From contig CANBND010000004.1 of the NCBI GenBank assembly GCA_947370945.1, positions 1 through 33,269 of the forward strand: DNA of 33,269 nucleotides, written 5' to 3'. The notes beneath the pieces are model-generated. The model saw only the letters and a list, made by a program, of their open reading frames with translations, was not told the DNA's origin and did not search any database. This stretch comes from Pseudobdellovibrionaceae bacterium (lineage in GTDB: Bacteria > Bdellovibrionota > Bdellovibrionia > Bdellovibrionales > Bdellovibrionaceae). A program made the translations under genes and the position numbers. Position 1 is the first letter of the stretch. Every line of letters starts with the position of its first letter. Positions 31,929 to 33,269 of this stretch are shown here, in pieces.

Positions 31929-33158
31929 TTATAACCCCTCCCAATGACTAAATGCCCCCGCTAAATAATCCAAATCATTTTTCGAAAGCCCTTCGCTTAA
32001 ATAAAAAGAATGCCATTTTGAAATGACAGTTTTCATTTTATTAAAAATATTTTTTGCTTCATCAGTTGTTAAATCAAAAGCATCAGATTGTGATAATAAA
32101 TTTTCTAAATTAAATACGCGCCCCTGTGATCCAAATTTCATAGCTAGATAACGTGTTGTGCCGGTTTCAGGTTTTGGAACTAAATCATAAACGGGTGACA
32201 AATGATAATCGTTAGTGCCGTATAAAAATCCGTGGTTTCTGGGATGATCGTCCGTATTTGAAACCAAGCCGTTAAACACGATTCGTTTAAACATTTCGTG
32301 CAGATCGTTTTTTGGTTTTTTGATCCAGCGGCGCATTTGATCTGCCAAATCAATATAGGACCAATTCGAATAATCTTTTTCGTCCAAATTCATTAACGTC
32401 AGGCCACTGATAAAATGCGTGCGATAAAAGTCATTTTGTTTTTTTTCAAAACGCCTATCAAAGCGCTGAATTAAAAATACGTCTTGGTTTTTAATTTTGA
32501 TCAATTCAATATTTGGAACATTCAATCCGCATTTTTTTGCAAGTTTCATCGTCGCATATTCAATGCTTGAAATATTGTATTTGTCATAAGCCGACGGAAA
32601 TTTTACCAGCCATAATTGATTGTTATGTTCGACTGTGGTTTTTGGTCGAGCTCCGCCGGCAGATGGGCCTGCCATTAGAATTGATTTTTCAGCTTCATCC
32701 AGTGGTAAATCTTGTTCAAGCTTGTGTGCCGCTGCAATTAATTTTTCAAGTTGAATCGTTTGATTAAATTTTCTTACGGGCGCTGGCGGAACTTTTCCAT
32801 GACCAAATGACAGCGCGCCGATGCGATCATCGGCAGAATTTAATAAATAACCAATCGTATCGTGTTCCGAGGGCGGAGTATTTTTTTGAATGACATATCG
32901 GCCCCAGCCGTCAGGGCTTGAATCGCGAAGTGGACCATGAGTGCCTTCGTTTTTTGTTTCAGAAAACTGGCGTTCTTCAAGCGGTAAGTTATAGGGATCA
33001 ATTGAAATTGCTGATTTGTTTTTTAAATAACTTTGAGCATAAACGAAAGTTCCAACATCTGTATTGGCTCCGCTGTTTGTCCAGTTGAATCGTCCAACGG
33101 TAACGGTTTCAAATGTATCTGGTAATTGGATGTAGACGTAACATTCTTTAGAAATCAT
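31929..33158 (-). CDS. hipA: HipA-type serine/threonine kinase toxin
   Basis: A 409-residue HipA-family kinase. In HipBA systems the toxin phosphorylates a translation factor (glutamyl-tRNA synthetase in E. coli), and the antitoxin holds it inactive and represses the operon. The N-terminal subdomain (about 1-100) includes G-R-F-N-W and S-P-D-G-W-G-R. The Gly-rich loop is G-P-S-A-G-G-A-R-P-K near 164-173. The catalytic segment is N-T-D-D-H-P-R-N-H-G-F at 301-311 with Asp303 and Asn308, and the metal-binding motif is S-P-V-Y-D-L-V-P. All key residues are present, so it should be active. The start overlaps the end of the upstream gene by 11 bases, the normal antitoxin-toxin coupling. The actual target in this organism is unknown. 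Confidence 0.92.
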   Translation of the reverse strand: MISKECYVYIQLPDTFETVTVGRFNWTNSGANTDVGTFVYAQSYLKNKSAISIDPYNLPLEERQFSETKNEGTHGPLRDSSPDGWGRYVIQKNTPPSEHDTIGYLLNSADDRIGALSFGHGKVPPAPVRKFNQTIQLEKLIAAAHKLEQDLPLDEAEKSILMAGPSAGGARPKTTVEHNNQLWLVKFPSAYDKYNISSIEYATMKLAKKCGLNVPNIELIKIKNQDVFLIQRFDRRFEKKQNDFYRTHFISGLTLMNLDEKDYSNWSYIDLADQMRRWIKKPKNDLHEMFKRIVFNGLVSNTDDHPRNHGFLYGTNDYHLSPVYDLVPKPETGTTRYLAMKFGSQGRVFNLENLLSQSDAFDLTTDEAKNIFNKMKTVISKWHSFYLSEGLSKNDLDYLAGAFSHWEGL

Positions 33159-33269
33159 TGTTTAACTTTCTTTTTTGAATTTTAATTTTTTGTGGTAATC
33201 GGCTGGTCATTAATTTTTGACCTTCGATATCTTCGGGGTTTGAAATTTGTAATAATTCTTTTTCAAGAC
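33148..33269 (-). CDS. Probable HipB-like XRE antitoxin, C-terminal end only
   Basis: This frame is open from the window edge to a TAA at 33150-33148, giving 39 visible residues: N-P-E-D-I-E-G-Q-K-L, then R-L-P-Q-K-I-K-I-Q-K-R-K and a final N-D-F. This resembles the tail of small XRE-type antitoxins found before such hipA genes (D-P-x-x-D-x-x-G, R-L-P-x-R, basic run, acidic-Phe end). The helix-turn-helix part lies outside. It overlaps the hipA start by 11 bases. The identity rests on this tail pattern and position. Confidence 0.6.
   Translation of the reverse strand, partial: LEKELLQISNPEDIEGQKLMTSRLPQKIKIQKRKLNNDF

Overview
The window is AT-rich, densely packed bacterial DNA. Its gene content points to the Bdellovibrionota (Bdellovibrio-like predatory bacteria and relatives): a Glt/Agl-type trans-envelope motor operon, a PilZ protein with an N-terminal GYF-like domain, a giant surface lipoprotein made of He_PIG and BspA/DUF285 repeats, and a DsbA-like lipoprotein. 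The lineage is inferred from gene families seen by eye, not from a database search. No rRNA, tRNA, CRISPR array or intact insertion sequence was found.

Layout. (1) 1-898, plus strand: 3' end of a PhoH-family ATPase, overlapping a MaoC-type hydratase. (2) 888-5610, minus strand: a tight lipoate/2-oxoacid dehydrogenase operon in transcription order lipA, E2 (two lipoyl domains), lpdA (E3), lipB. No E1 gene is present. (3) 5741-6517, minus: a PilZ protein with a good intrinsic terminator. (4) 6746-13663, plus: a 2305-residue lipoprotein with 16 He_PIG repeats of about 89 residues, a PKD-like segment and 23 BspA/DUF285 units of about 25 residues, with a candidate FliA-type promoter. (5) 13699-14300, minus: two small secreted paralogues. 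(6) 14301-14625: non-coding, with repeated TTTGACAG boxes and a hairpin. (7) 14626-23151, plus: eight-gene Glt/Agl-like operon (outer-membrane barrel, TolQ/MotA-like channel, two TolR/ExbD-like proteins, two periplasmic TPR-type proteins, a small secreted protein, and an FHA/TM/TonB-like-tail protein). It ends in a 66-bp palindromic element. (8) 23260-26617: unknown membrane coiled-coil gene (minus), then argS-sfsA (plus). (9) 26609-28573, minus: an ABC1/UbiB-fold protein with a signal peptide and altered kinase motifs. (10) 28686-30308: DsbA-like lipoprotein (minus) and an unknown lipoprotein (plus). (11) 30309-31850, minus: msrP-msrQ periplasmic methionine sulfoxide repair. (12) 31929-33269, minus: hipA kinase toxin and the end of a probable hipB antitoxin.

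How it fits together. Region 2 would make lipoate and attach it to the E2 encoded beside it, which E3 then re-oxidises. Region 7 should form a proton-driven machine spanning the envelope, with the inner-membrane channel energising periplasmic and outer-membrane parts. The giant lipoprotein just upstream, with a flagellar-sigma-like promoter, is a candidate adhesin expressed with motility; that link is inference. Regions 10 and 11 both concern envelope thiol or methionine redox chemistry.

Most interesting: the giant repeat lipoprotein and its promoter, the Glt/Agl-like operon, the exported degenerate ABC1 protein, the 66-bp palindromic element that supplies a stop codon, and several genes that look leaderless.
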